Below, in pieces: positions 20,240-33,200 of a DNA stretch of 64,000 nucleotides; within the stretch, counting starts at the first letter, position 1, and each line of letters opens with the position of its first letter. Origin of the DNA: Siphonodentalium dalli (lineage: Eukaryota > Mollusca > Scaphopoda > Gadilida > Siphonodentaliidae); the NCBI GenBank assembly GCA_032622095.1, contig CP136063.1:37112106-37176105 (forward strand), written 5' to 3'. The notes beneath the pieces were generated by a model that saw only the letters and a program-made list of their open reading frames with translations, was not told where the DNA came from and did not search any database. A program made the translations under genes and the position numbers.

Positions 20240-23200
20240 TAGATGGGAGATTATCATTGTTGACATACAAACATCCCCGCGGTTGTGGGGTTTCACACCT
20301 GTAGAGGTACCACTATAATCAAAGTAATTGACTTGAAAAACGGGGTGGTACCCCGATAAAGACCATTGCTGGTAGTATACGGTATCCACAGCGGTATCAA
20401 GATGGTCACTGCGGTGGAGTTACGGTACCGTTTTGTCAGGGACATGGCCAGAGGATCTCCATTGGGGGGGGGGGTGTCCACTTCAGGAAATTTCAACACT
20501 ACACCCCTCCCCCATTGAATCCAAAAACACAAGTTTTGCATAATTCCATTTGCACCTCAATGCTCAGGCCTAATAACCTAGATATATTCATAAACCATGG
20601 TTCTATATACCCAGTATCAGAACATTCAGATATCTGAACCTGAAAATTCCATAAATACACAGAACGACACGATGTGTAAATGGGTTTGTCAATACGGGAC
20701 GAGTGCTGTCGCAAAGGATAAAGAAGCAAATTTGTCATAAATTAGTTTGGAAATATTCAGGATACCATGCAGTATCAGATATGGGTTGGTTTAAATTTTA
20801 TATTTAGGCGTCTAATATCTAGTGTGTGTAAGTTCTACAATCGCGTTAAGTGTTTTTGGCATTTACATGGCAATATGGGCCAGGGTGCTGAGGGGCTGCA
20901 GTACCCCCCCCCCCCCCCCTCTGAATGATTTGCAAGCATAAAATTTGGGCAATTTTTGGGAGAATTGGTGGAACTTTCGGGCAAATCGCATGGTGCTTCG
21001 GGTGAATTTCTACATCTATACCTATACTTCACATTATTTGTAGTCTATTATGCACCGTATATTCAATAATAATAATGGGCCCAACTTCTCCGGTTATCAA
21101 ATTTATTTGTTACATAAAATGGCTTGATATTATATTATCTTATACCAGGCCACCATTCGTCACTGCGTGTTGAAATTTTTATAATTTTTCAAAGTCTAAA
21201 TTAAATCACGATATGTAAATTAGATCCTATCTTCAGCAAAATACATGCAGCTTTACCTACCATATCGTAGCTGAAGTGTGCATGTAATATTCAGTTAATG
21301 CAATGAATCATGAGTAGAACCTGGTTGAAATACTACTGTGTGGCGAGTCACACTCGTCTTCGAGCTATATTGAGGTCATGTACATGTATGCATGGTGCTA
21401 TGAACGGTTTGTATTGTGAATGGGTAAAATTATCTGCTCGTAAACCCTCATAGTAGACAATTTTATACCAGGTTCTATTCAGTTTTCAGAAATAGCTCGC
21501 AATGGAAATTTGCATGGTACATGTCAGGGTTTCCACCAGGCCGGCTGTTTGTCCGTCCCACGGACCCATTCCCCTCGCAGATGATCTGTTTGATTCATAC
21601 ATGTACCAAAAGTCAGTAGCAATATGTCATAAAAAATTCGGTGCAACGGGAGTTCGGGGGTTAAACAGAATACTGGTGAAAAAGCGGGTCAATTGAGCAC
21701 AGTGTGTTACCAGTACAGCGTAACCCTTTGTAATCAAAGCGCCAAAAACTACAACGTAATGTTTGGTGTGCATTGAAATAACGACGTTATATACAGCGTA
21801 ATAAAGGGCGCGGTAACATCAAATAATGTCGCACTGCTAAGTACGGATATTATTTTGCACGGGATTTCTGTGGTTGAAACTACTCACGCTCGGAGATCCC
21901 GTGCTATCGTACGATTACATAATTGATCAGAGAATGCCGACTGAGTTAGGCAGAGTAGGGATCGACATACGCCAACAGGCGGCCCCGGTTCTCCTACCAA
22001 AGGAGGTATCTACCTCCGAGATCCTGTGCTATCGTACTGTTATAAAACGGAACCTGTCCCAAATCAGTCTTTATAGCGGGAATTCATAGTGACAAAATCA
22101 TTCATTTGACCCATACATGCATGGAGGATAAACACAAAAGACATGCCCACCCCCACCCCCAACAATATGGAGCCTGGATAAAGTCAAAGTACGGTCAATA
22201 ATAGTTTCGTTGTCCAGCCTGGGTCCCCAAACACAAACAACGGCGCACATGTTCCCATTTCCCGCCAAAACTCAATTATATTTTATAACACGTTGGCTAA
22301 AACTCTATAGCAGCGGTCGTCAGTTGTTGGACTAATACAGACTATTGACAAGATATGCGTTCCGAGTTTGAAAGATTTGGCTACCATTCGTATTTCGCCA
22401 CTATAAATATCTCCTGCAGACAAACCCTGCAGTATATATGACGTCACAGTGCACAAATAGTTTTACGATTGACAGAATACATGGAAAAGTCAGTTTCATT
22501 TTCAAGGAAGCTACTTGAAATTCTAGGAAATACTTAATTCAATTATCCCAGCTAGGTAGTATTGGACAATGCATAGATGCTTTTTTGTGTTTAGTTTCAT
22601 TATACGGAATCTTATTGTCAGTTATAAATTTTTAAACACCGTAACTTGTAGCTTGATATAGTATTCAATCAGACGGCAGTCTTACGTGCGTAATTATATG
22701 ATTAATTATCTGGATACCATCAACATAATTAATGCAACCACGGAAAATGATCGACTTGCGTAATATACGTAGCTTTGGATTGGTTTGTGGGACACTCAGG
22801 TGCAAGGAAATGGCTACTTTTCAATGTCAAATAACAAAATTTTCGCCCGACAGAACGAACCATGGTCGTCCCGTCGCGTTATGTGTTTCCCCAATACGGA
22901 CTCATTAATTCCCCTTGGCGGAACCCTGCATGTACATATTTGGTTAAGATGTTTTGGTCAAAGATGGTAGCCGGAAATTCGGTTTAAATAACCATCAGCG
23001 GGCAGTGCTCTTGTTTTGTCTATCAGTCTCTCTGGATCACTTTATGTTTTACTTTTACCAACATTTCAGAGTTAAGAAATGACTAATATATAGGGTCCTG
23101 ATTCATATTGTTATTCTGATGAATCTTCCACACTGGACTTAAAGAACTAATAGTTGTATTAAATGATATTTCTAAGTCATGTGAATAAACCCCATGTTAT

Positions 23201-24289
23201 GTAGACAAACAGTATGTGAAGAGTATGCAGTAAGCAAAACACTCATTGCCGCGGATACCCTATGCATTAAGTGAACTTTGGTTAGAAATTCCACCAAATT
23301 GTTTATAACATAACAGTATAGCGCTAACTAATTTTAACCCTCACCTTTCAAGATTTCGGTGTTGAATGGGTCACTGTGAATCACTCTCCTGAAACATTTC
23401 CACGGTGTTGAGTGTTGTGCTTATCGCTCACTCTTTACATGCTGTATAATGTATATACACCAACGTTCGACTGACACAATGTGTGTTTTGAGGATATGGC
23501 ATTCATACTTTCATAGTATACCATTACTATATTCTTTACAACATGTTATAATTTCTTAACTTTTATTTCTAAATTATAATCTATAATGAAGGCCAACCGT
23601 GCCTTTAACCAGCAAGGTCCAAATGACATGGTTTCAGTAACAGGGCATGGCAGACATTTAATTTTTACCGGTATATGTCCATGAACTATAAACATCTATA
23701 CAGTACCAATGATACCAGATTTAAACTGGCACATTAATTAATGCGACTTGAGAATATATATACTTCAAAGTATCAACCTGTGTGGGGTAAAATTATCATT
23801 CACCTACATGTAGGCCTACATTGTATAATCTAATTGTATATTCTAATTTTATATCTACATGTACATATCATGGACTTGGAAGGAGTAAACGTTCGGACAC
23901 GTTATTATCATATTAATAAATGACAAACAGTCACTATGCCAGACTTGGATATTTTAGGTGTTGTCAGAGTAACATATCATGAGTTGATAGAATGCAAATA
24001 TTTCACTGATTGGCTTTGTGCACTGATGAAAAGTGTGACGACAGATATTTTCTACCCATTGATAGTCACATTAATGTTTGAGACAGTTGCTTGCTCTTTT
24101 TCCATGCACACAATGATCTTGACTTTAGTCACATCAAGACAAATTTATTTATTTCAGTTATACATTTCTTGAGGCTTCTTTCTGAAGGGTTTCATGAAGG
24201 ATTTTTTTCACCCCACCACCCCATATGCAACATGTCATATATCTTAATCTCATCACCACTATAAAGGCCCATATGAGGTCCCAGTAACA
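20240..24289. other. About 4 kb with no supported gene
   Basis: The first ~40 bases continue the interrupted repeat unit. Poly-G occurs near 20464-20476 and poly-C near 20905-20919. A ~25-bp word (GATCCCGTGCTATCGTACG and a near-copy) occurs at about 21896 and 22020. ORFs up to 83 codons carry no domain. I see no exon, RNA gene or clear mobile-element end. Confidence 0.45.
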
Positions 24290-25320
24290 TAAAATATAGT
24301 GTTTTTGCAGTTATAAAGATGGTGTACTGATTGACTTAAAATTGGGTAAAAACCCATATTTTCATGTCATCAGCATCACTGCCCCATGCAAGTATCTCGC
24401 CATCATGTAGCTCTAGTGTAACAGAATAAAGGGGCCTCTCCTGCACAGATACATACAATGTCCATGATCATAAAAAGGGAATTAGGGGTTACATGGGGCC
24501 TGCTTCCCTCATGTGATGGGCCTACATGTATATAGACTCGAACATTTAAGAAAAAACATATTTCCTAATGCATATCAGCATACTTGCCCCATGAATGTGT
24601 GTCTCCATCGGAGCTCTAGTGTATTTGATAAACGGAACATCTCCTGCACAGATATGTACAAGTTCCATGGTCATAAAAAGGGAATTAGGGGTCCCTGGGG
24701 GCTTGCTTCCCTCATATGGTGTACATTGGGGCATCTCCTGCACAGATACACACAATATCCATAGTCATAAAAAGGGAATTAGGAGTTACATGGGGCCTGC
24801 TTCCCTCATGTGCTGGGCCTATATACATATCGACTCGAAAATTAAAGAAAAGCCATATTTCCGATTAAATCCTGAAAAGTTACCCTTAATTCTGCTGTGG
24901 TTAAGGAGTCGATTACTTGGGGGCATTAATGTACTTATTGACTTAAAATTGGGTAAAAACCCATATTTTGATGTCATCAGCATCCCTGCCCCATGCAAGT
25001 ATGTCTCCATTCTGGAACTCTAGTGTATTTGAATAAAGGGGGTATACCCCGCAGACCTTGCTCAGATGCATACAACATCCATGGTCATAAAAAGGGAATT
25101 AGGGGTTACAGGGGCCTGCTTCTCTCGTGTGGTGGGCCTATATATAGACTCGAAAATGGAAGAACAAACTTATGTCCTAATGTACATTGTATATCAACAT
25201 CCCTGCCCCATGAATGTTTGTCTGCACCCGGAGCTCTAGTGTAATTGATAAAAGGGACATCTCCTGCACAGATATATACAAGTTCCATATATATGGTAAT
25301 CTATGGAAAGTTCCTAGCCA
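24290..25320 (+). repeat. Degenerate tandem repeat array, ~200 bp units
   Basis: Landmarks recur in order: CTTGCCCCATGAATGTGTGT-like, GGAGCTCTAGTGTA, CTCCTGCACAGATA, GTCATAAAAAGGGAATTAGG (about 24465, 24667, 24764, 25085) and GGGCCTGCTTCCCTC. Spacing is irregular (about 100-320 bp), so units have been deleted or interrupted. The 142-residue ORF at 24595-25023 and its minus-strand partners are translations of these repeats. Confidence 0.6.
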
Positions 25321-26509
25321 AAGGGTTGATTCGATGAAGATTTCCAACAGTTTAAAGTATTGAAATAACAGTCAACTGTTGCAACATTCCAACCCAGTGG
25401 GTGCAAATTTATGTCCCATTTCTATTTGTGAATTCATGCATTCCTTATTGTCATAAAAATGCATTTGAAGGCTCGCAAAGTACGTTTACGTATAGTCATA
25501 TTACTACTAAAGTCCCACAGGCTGCATCACACTTGTATATTGTGGCACATAACATATTGTATCTGCACAGATAACACACATGCCTCATCTGTATGCTGTG
25601 CACGTTCTGGTACTAAAGTTTCCAATGCCAGTGAACATACTCTGAAAAGAAATGCATAAAATACTATTTTTAGGAAAAGTCAGATTTAAAGACATATATT
25701 GCAGACTTATTTCATTGAATATTAAAAGCATTGTTAGGGCGTGGCAAAATACGCCCATGATAATTCCAACAAAAGGACTTTAACTCCGGTGAAATTGACG
25801 TGCTCAACCAAAACTCGAATTTGACCTGTATTTTGTACAAGTAAACAGTTGAGACTATCTAAAGTTATCATCTGGAATCCGAATGTGAACTAATAGACAG
25901 ACACACGACATAATACATAATACATACCATTTTGTTAAACAGGCATACATGGGTGTATATAAACAATCAGTTAGTATCCAAACACTATCCCCACTGGAAT
26001 TATGTAGCAAATACTTGAGATTAAGAACGAAAATTCCAACCATTTCCACTGTACCATTTCAGAACACAACGGTTGAACTACGCATCAATGTGAATATTTA
26101 CTACTTTATTCAGGGCACCTTATTTGGTATACACATTATTGAAATGATTGTCCCAATACTAGTCATTGAGTTTAATTTGTTTATAACAATGATGCAGTTT
26201 TCTGACTGTTTGGATAACTTATTTTGGCATGATTATTTATTTTTATTCCGTCCGAGGTCCGGGAACACCTCAGTGGGGTGTTCCACATCAATTTAAAAGC
26301 ACATCAGGTAATTGGATATTTATAAAGCCAATTATAAGGCTATCCTGGCTATGGTTAATTAAGTTAATATAGTGTCAGCAGTACTCTGTGAATTAAAGTG
26401 TGAAATTCGGTGATTATTCACCCCCCTCGATCCTGTTTTTTTTATCTCCAGTTACCATTCACAGGTATTATTTTATTTCGTCTTATTCCATATCTTGACA
26501 CTTAGAAAC
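25321..26509. other. No supported gene
   Basis: The longest ORF here (25949-26296, 115 codons, plus) is hydrophobic in its middle but has no recognisable domain or gene context. I do not call it. No repeats of note. Confidence 0.4.
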
Positions 26510-26770
26510 GGGGACAAGTCTCTATTCCGAAGGTTCGCATTTCCGAAGGTTTCCTATTCCGACGGTTCTCTATTCCGAAGGTTCGCTATTTCGAAGTTTC
26601 ACTAATCCGAAGGTTCGCTAGCTATTGCGAAGTTTTTGTTATTTTAAAGGTTAATTCTATATTCTAAAGTATTTAGAGGGTTCCTTATCACGAAGGCTCT
26701 TTTTATGAAGGAAATAAATTAAAACATTAAAATATTGTGATGTTTTTGGTTTTCGCGGGTTTGCTTGATA
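26510..26770 (-). repeat. 16-bp minisatellite locus 3, inverted, with conserved flank
   Basis: The complement of the AACCTTCGGAATAGCG units fills about 26520-26640. It is followed by the inverted copy of the ~110-bp flank seen at 10.5 and 11.0 kb (26645-26765). This confirms that flank plus array move or duplicate as one family. Confidence 0.6.
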
Positions 26771-27044
26771 TTGAATGTCATTACGTATGACGTTATTTCT
26801 CAATACGTATTGACGCCACCCAGCCCACACAATTGCTGTTTCCATACGATTTAATGCCATCACGTATTATGTTATATCTCAATAATCTTAGAGGTATGAA
26901 TACGCCAGATAAAGGCGGATTATAACAGTGGGGCTATAACGCGTAATGAATACTGGAGCGCCATAACATACTGCGTAGCAGTATCGCTGAATAGACTGGT
27001 ATGAGTTGAACCTAACTGCAATAGTGACTTTGTTTTTACGTTAA

Positions 27045-27529
27045 AGGCCCACTTGATTTTCGTGTCACAGATTATTTTGTATCGTGCCTTGGTATACGGT
27101 TTAATAACAATCTATGCCATAAAAATATGATTAAAGTACTATAATTCATGACCATGTGAAACGTCTGTGTCTCAGAAGATGCACACAGAGAAATAGAGTA
27201 CAGATGAAATCATAAAAAGACCCCCCCCCCGTAATGGCTCCCAGAATGCAACATAATTCAAACTAATATGTGTTTTCAATGGAATAACTCAATCTCTAAA
27301 ATATAGAGTTATTCCCCCTCCAATGGAAAATAATATACTTTGCGCAACAAAACCAGATGAAACGTAAGCACAAAAACACGTCGATAACTCAGCAAAAACA
27401 ACATGTTCACAGTGTATTACAACGGATAAGTTGATAATACAATGCTAGAGAGCTTCCTATTTCAAACGGTATATAATATGGCATATATTTTATATATGTG
27501 ATCTTGGGGTTCGAAAATTAACTGGGCCT
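27045..27529. mobile_element. MITE (485 bp) with TTAA on the left, TTAG on the right
   Basis: Ends are inverted: AGGCCCACTTGATTTTCG on the left and, reversed, AGGCCCAGTTAATTTTCG on the right. The middle is palindromic (GGAATAACTC ... GAGTTATTCC around 27280-27320). The left flank TTAA is 27041-27044; the right flank reads TTAG, probably one later change. No ORF. Confidence 0.55.
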
Positions 27530-27819
27530 TTAGTTTTGATGTTTCTTTTAAATACAGATTACCAGTTCGGGCAGACTCTCACCTGTAGTTCATTTCAGTC
27601 ATACAGTTATCGTGTTTTCAACTGTCCATAATACACGATAAACTGATACTGCCTTCTTGCTATTAATAACCGACATCTGGTACAATCTGGCAATTAGAAC
27701 GGGGTGTATAAATGTACTATATGTGAATACTAGCGTAATAGTATTTTTCATTCCTCGTGTGTTTTTTTGTGGGGGTGAAACTTTTGATTCATTTCTGGTT
27801 AAATACGCCCAGATTGGAA

Positions 27820-27968
27820 AACCTTCGGAATAGCGAACCTTCGGAATAGCGAACCTTCGGAATAGCGAACCTTCAGAATAATAAACCTTCGGAATAGGCA
27901 ACCTTCAGAACAGTGAACCTTCGGAATAGCGAACCTTCGGAATAATGAACCTTCGGAATAGAGAACCC
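27820..27968 (+). repeat. 16-bp minisatellite locus 4
   Basis: About nine units of AACCTTCGGAATAGCG type in the same orientation as loci 1 and 2, without an obvious copy of the ~110-bp flank. ORFs at 27599-27984 on the minus strand are array translations. Confidence 0.65.
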
Positions 27969-28699
27969 TACCCCTTAGAAACACCCACTCTGCTAGAGAT
28001 TATACGTTGGAATTGTTTATTATTTGTTTGGACTGTTTTCCATGTATAGGTAGGGAATGTACACATAAATTCAACAAACATACAACATAAGGCTGTTTGT
28101 TAAAGATGCACAATCCGATTTGATTGTCCCCAGATAATCCAGTTACAACATGAACAACAACTGAAATTTCCAAATTTACCAACTCTTTACCTGCAAATAC
28201 TCATACTCACAACAGGGGATAGTCAGAAAAATTTGGGACACATTTTTACCATTGGCCAATTTTAGAACCCACGCACCCCTCGATCCAATTTGTTTTCCTT
28301 TTTTAACTTTTAGCATGTTTTTCCCCCCGAAATATTTTTATTCCCACCCCCTCCCCAAACCACAAAATAATGTTTTGTCAGAAGAACATTAGCATTTTCA
28401 CCACTTATAATGTATTGCCTGTTTCTTATCAACTAGTACCTATTACACGTTGGTGTAAGTGATTACCTCAGTTTGACATGGCAGTGATTGCTTATGCATT
28501 GTTACCATGCCTTTTATGTTCGGAGTGACATAGACTGACATATATCGCATTCTTTGAAATTAGCTACTGCAATAAGTAATGCCATGGAAAGTACCCTGGC
28601 AATGTGTGGAATCTAACATGCCACAGCATTAAATTTGCTGTGGGACATTTTATCCTAATTTCAAGAGCTGTATACCGTGGGTATCATGTTATCTTCTGA
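27969..28699. other. No supported gene
   Basis: Non-coding sequence before the LINE fragment; a C/T-rich stretch near 28325-28365. Part may be unrecognised 5' sequence of the degenerate LINE copy. Confidence 0.35.
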
Positions 28700-29850
28700 A
28701 ATTAATCTGCGATGACCTTGCGAGACCCCTCAAGGAGGATACGCGAACAACTCATTTGGGGATACCACTCGATAAATACAATTTCAACGGTGCCTTTGTT
28801 GAAAATATTTGCGAAAAAACCTAAAAGTACATTTATGATGCTCACAAATGCTGGTATTCATCCGGGTGGTATAACGCCAAAGAGTTGTTCGATTATCTAC
28901 TCGTATGTGGTACTTCCGAGGGGATTGTACGGTTCTGAATTACTTTGGAATTTGTGCCAGAATAACCGTGATCGTCTGGAAAGAACACACCGATTTTGCG
29001 TTAAATTGTTCCAGGGTCTACACACACGCACAAAGACAGAAATAGCAATTGGATTAGTCGGTCTGCCTCCACTCATGTCTTTAATCGATAAACGCAAACT
29101 CTCATTCTTTGGCTCGCTATGTAATCTGTCGCTAAACAAAACTGTCAAATCTGTTTTCTTAACCCGTCTGTATCAATATGTCGTGGGGTGCTCAGAGATA
29201 AGTGAAAAAAATTCATAGCTGACACGATTACAACACTCCAGAAATATAACATGGTCGACTACCACCTGATCACTTATATTCATTTACACGAATTCCCGAA
29301 TAAACTAACATGGAAAAATGTATTGGAAGACAAATGGAAAATCGGGTGTTCTGAAGAGTGGACAGCAATTATAAATGGCGACAGTAGACTTGCTCGATTC
29401 GCTGACATGCAATCAGAATTAACCATGTCTCACCTTTGGGGAAAATGTCGATGCTTCCCAAAATATAAATCATCGTACACGCTTGTTGCTCGCCTTATGG
29501 CCATGTTACCTGGTGAGAAACAGGTATGTCCTCTCTGCAGCCACGAACACAGCGACGTTGTTAAACATACCATAGGTGAATGCACGTCAATAACGTCGGA
29601 TAGGAATCTTGTGGAATTCGACATTTTGAACAACTTTGATATTGAATTCTACCTAGAATTCGATAAACTGAGTCCAGAATCTAAAACTCGACTTTTTCTT
29701 TCTGGATTGTCAGACTTCATGACGATTCCACTGGAAAATACGGAGGACCCAATTAATTTTGTTGTTAAAAAGTCGGCTGATCTATGGAAACGTTATGTTG
29801 ACTTAATAACATTATCTGAGAATACGACGAATTAAGCGACATTGGCTGCG
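28700..29850 (+). pseudogene. Degenerate 3' fragment of a LINE ORF2 (RT C-terminal part and zinc motif)
   Basis: Frames at 28712-29218 and 29251-29835 align by eye with the C-terminal third of the intact ORF2 at 30230-33730. The shared landmarks are LPRGLYGSELLW against LPKALFGSELLP, RTHRFCVKLFQGLHTRTKTEIAIGLVGL-type sequence, and a C-terminal Cys/His motif (CPLCSHEHSDVVKHTIGEC against CKACGSRYNNELLHVISYC). The reading frame breaks near 28820 and again in an A7 run at 29205-29211. EEP endonuclease and most of RT are absent, so this is a dead truncated copy. It lies on the plus strand, opposite to the intact LINE, and its end is overlapped by the inverted-repeat element and by the 246-bp duplication. 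Confidence 0.8.
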
Positions 29851-30027
29851 TACACACGTACCACAGTAGCGATGGCATAGTAGGTGTGACAATGTATTAT
29901 GGTGGAGTTTGTTGACAATTGGTCCGTCAATAATAATAACAATGAGTCGACTGGATCAATTAACCATTGCTTTTCACCTAGGTTGATCTCTACTCATTAA
30001 GTTTTGCTAAATTGTATTCACGACGAT
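29782..30027 (+). repeat. 246-bp direct repeat flanking the LINE, left copy
   Basis: It starts CTATGGAAACGTTATG and ends TTCACGACGAT. It recurs, without a difference that I can see, at 36933-37178. It abuts the 3' tail of the minus-strand LINE on one side and its 5' end on the other, so it has the position of a target-site duplication. It includes the last ~54 coding bases of the older LINE fragment. Confidence 0.85.
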
Positions 30028-30060
30028 TATTATTATTATTATTATTATTATTTATTTCAT
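30028..30060 (-). repeat. (TAA)n tail of the LINE
   Basis: A (TAT/ATT)n run on the plus strand reads as TGAAATAAATAATAATAATA on the minus strand. This is the simple-repeat 3' tail directly next to the duplicated target. Confidence 0.8.
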
Positions 30061-30229
30061 ACCTCCATTTGTTTGGAGAAGAATATGGACATGCATGAAC
30101 ATATATACAGTTAATGTGTAAAGTTTATGATATCACCAAGCATGGACGCTGCCAGTCTCTAAAATAAAGCGTTTCACTTTCATCGTCCATATGCGCGGGA
30201 CATGGTATCACAGTCAATTGGTTGAACAT

Positions 30230-33200
30230 TTAGTAAGAAAAACCGCGAATAATCTGGCACATTATAAGGATATATATAGCAGAATCTAGAATAATTTGTT
30301 CCATAAACAGAGTTACGGCATCAGGAGGGTTGATTATTTCGCTCCCTAGGAGGAAGGCGCAGAGAGACAATTCGTCACGAGATTCCATGTACCTAAATGT
30401 AGTTATGCCAAACTTGTTGAGTATATGTTCCCAGAATAAGTTCCTCAGCGATAGTATCGAGGCAGCACAACAATAGCTGATGACGTGTAGTAACTCGTTG
30501 TTGTATCTCGAACCACAGGCTTTACAATTGATTCCGTTGTCATAGGACGTTTTGTTCATCAATAATGCCAAGTTTCTCAGGTGAGCCGAACGGCGAGGAT
30601 ACTTTCGGGGTAGTTTCCAAATGTTCCAACATGAAAGCGGGTCACTTGTTACAAAGCGGAACGTGTCGTATTTTGGATGGCTCCTAATCGAACTGGACCA
30701 CTGTGTAGAATAGTATCCTCTTACGGCACATTTAACTAAGGATTTCCACGCTGATTTACTTGGGAATTCACCAGATTGCATGTATGTCTCCAAAAAGTCA
30801 TACATATTATATTCTTTGAGCAACTGAATTATGTCAGCGGTAAACCCAGACGTTGATCGGTCGAACAAAACGATTTGGAACAATTTTTGCAGAAATAGTA
30901 TGAGCGGAACCTGGTGACCTTCTGGGAGATGAATTACATCCGCGAGGAAGAGCAGTTTCCGCACATGTATCTCCTTTTCGATTGGCATTATGCCTAACAA
31001 ACCAAGAGCTATATCCGTTGGAGTGCACGCTGGCAGTGACTGTACATGTTTCACGCAAACACGGAAGGATTTCTCAATGGAGTAGGTCAATGTGTTGTTG
31101 GGTGTTGGAAGTAACTCACTTCCGAAGAGTGCTTTCGGCAAAACAATGGCTTTTATCAGAGTCAACATCGTTTGAGGCGTGCATGACTTCGTGGCTTTCC
31201 TACCTGCGACAGAAAAATATGTTTTCCTGATTTTTTCAGAGAGCACCGTACATCTATTTGTTTCATTTTTGAACTTGGATTGCTTCAGACCCAAATGAAC
31301 ACATCCGTCCAACTCTTGAACCACCTGATCACCGAGATACCAAGACCTTTCATGGCGTTGGCTTTGGCGTGTCGTCTCATTGAAGACAACAACTGCACTC
31401 TTTGTGGGAGAGAAGTTGAACTTCCAAGTTTTGCTGTAGTTGTGGCAAATATCCATCAGGCTATCTAAACCGGCTTTCGACGTTGAAATCAAGGCAATGT
31501 CGTCAGCGGCAGTTGGCGAGGAGCATGACACGTTTCCGATTGACAAACCATGTCTCGATGATTGCAATGATTTTAAAAGATCATTAATATATACAAGATA
31601 AAAAAACGGAGATGTGACGGCTCCTTGTCTGGTTCCTTGTGATATTTCGAAGGCGCTTGTCAACGCACCATTGAACATAACCTGGCTACTACAATCCTCG
31701 TGCATGTTAGCCACGATCCGTAGAATTTTCCCCTTGAATCCTAGATCACACAGTTTAACAAGGAGTCCGTCGTGCCACACGCGATCAAACGCTTTCTGGC
31801 TGTCCAAAAAGCACACATAAGCTCTAGAATCAAGGTCCCGTGTGTATGATATTGATTCCTGTAGGACAAACGACGACATGAGGCAGCTTACACCCTTTTG
31901 GAATCCATGTTGAAGTGCGTTTGGGAATGAAAAGAATTGACCGTACGCGAGGAAGCGTTTCAGCAGAATATGTTCGAACACCTTATATATAGTCGGAAGT
32001 AGAGTGATTGCGCGATAGCTGTCCGGAAGATTCCTTGGTTTCGGTTCACCTTTTAACAGGGGTATTATTATGCCTGTTTTTAGAGCTGGAGGAATCCATT
32101 CGAGCGTCAATATACCGTTGAATAAATTGCATAGGAATTCTTTCAGGCGTTCGCTACCAAATAATAGGTGTTCATTGCATATATTGTCAATCCCGCTTGA
32201 TTTCCCACGTTTGAGAGTTCGTATAACAGTCGTCAACTCTGTGGTGTTAATCGGATCACAGAACATTTTCGAGTTGAAGTCTTCATGAAGATTATCGAAT
32301 AGTGTCGATAATCGCATGCGTACGGATTTCTCAAAATATCGATCAGAATGAGGCTCTGGAGTATATAGTCTCTTAAAATATGAACGCCAAGCAGATAAAA
32401 CTTGTGCTGGTTCACGTAGTGTGTTGTCATCAAAATTCATAGCACATCCTAGTCCGTTTGCGTGCGATGTCTGGTTGTTTGTGTTCACAGTTTTCCAGAA
32501 ACGCTTAATGTTATCAGTAGCAAAACGCTCGAGGTTTTCACATAGTTTGTCGTCTTCAGATCGGGATGCTGAGCGCATGCGCCGTCTGAATTGTCGCTTT
32601 GTGTTTTTGTAATCAACGTAAGAACTCACGTCCCACGCGTGTGGTCTACCGTTCACAATCCATGCTCTGCGTTTAATTTTTAGGTCGTCATGCAGAAGCT
32701 TCAAATCGGCAGTCCAATAAGACTTTGATGACTTGTGGTGTGACTTTGGGCTGGTACATTCGTAAGATGCACATAGAATTGCAGTGATTATATCAGAGTA
32801 CAAAATGTTGAGATCAGGTTTGGTAGCAATGGCAGTGGGGTAATCACTGCTCAAGAATGTATTCAGTGCGTGCTGATACGTCGGTATGTCCATTTTCTCC
32901 CAGTTGAAGGCGACTTTTGTGTGAGGTAGAGGTACGTCCACTGGAACATCAGGAATCCGTATGCAGCATGTCACGGGCAAATGGTTTGAAGTATTCAGTT
33001 CGTTGTCGTCAAGTACTGCAGAGTTAATCACCAGATCTTCCAATGCACGAGGGAGAATTATGTGATCGATGCGCGAGGGTGCAGCTACAGTAGAAAATGG
33101 ATAGAACGTGTGAACAGGACCCTCACAAGTTGTTGTACATGTAACAGAGAATGACAGGATGCGTTCGAGAAATGCACTTATCAGCCCCATTCTTGTTTTG

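Noticed and set aside
24595-25023. 142-residue ORF
   Set aside because: Lies within a degenerate tandem array; the same segments recur on both strands of neighbouring units.
25949-26296. 115-residue ORF
   Set aside because: No domain, no repeat-family support, and length is within chance range for this composition.
27599-27984. Repetitive proteins with RRFAIPKV/YSEG motifs (also 11032-11366)
   Set aside because: They are frame-cycled translations of the 16-bp minisatellite and have no independent evidence.
30834-32612. Several ORFs antisense or alternate-frame to the LINE ORF2
   Set aside because: Shadows of a 1,166-codon ORF with clear catalytic motifs.
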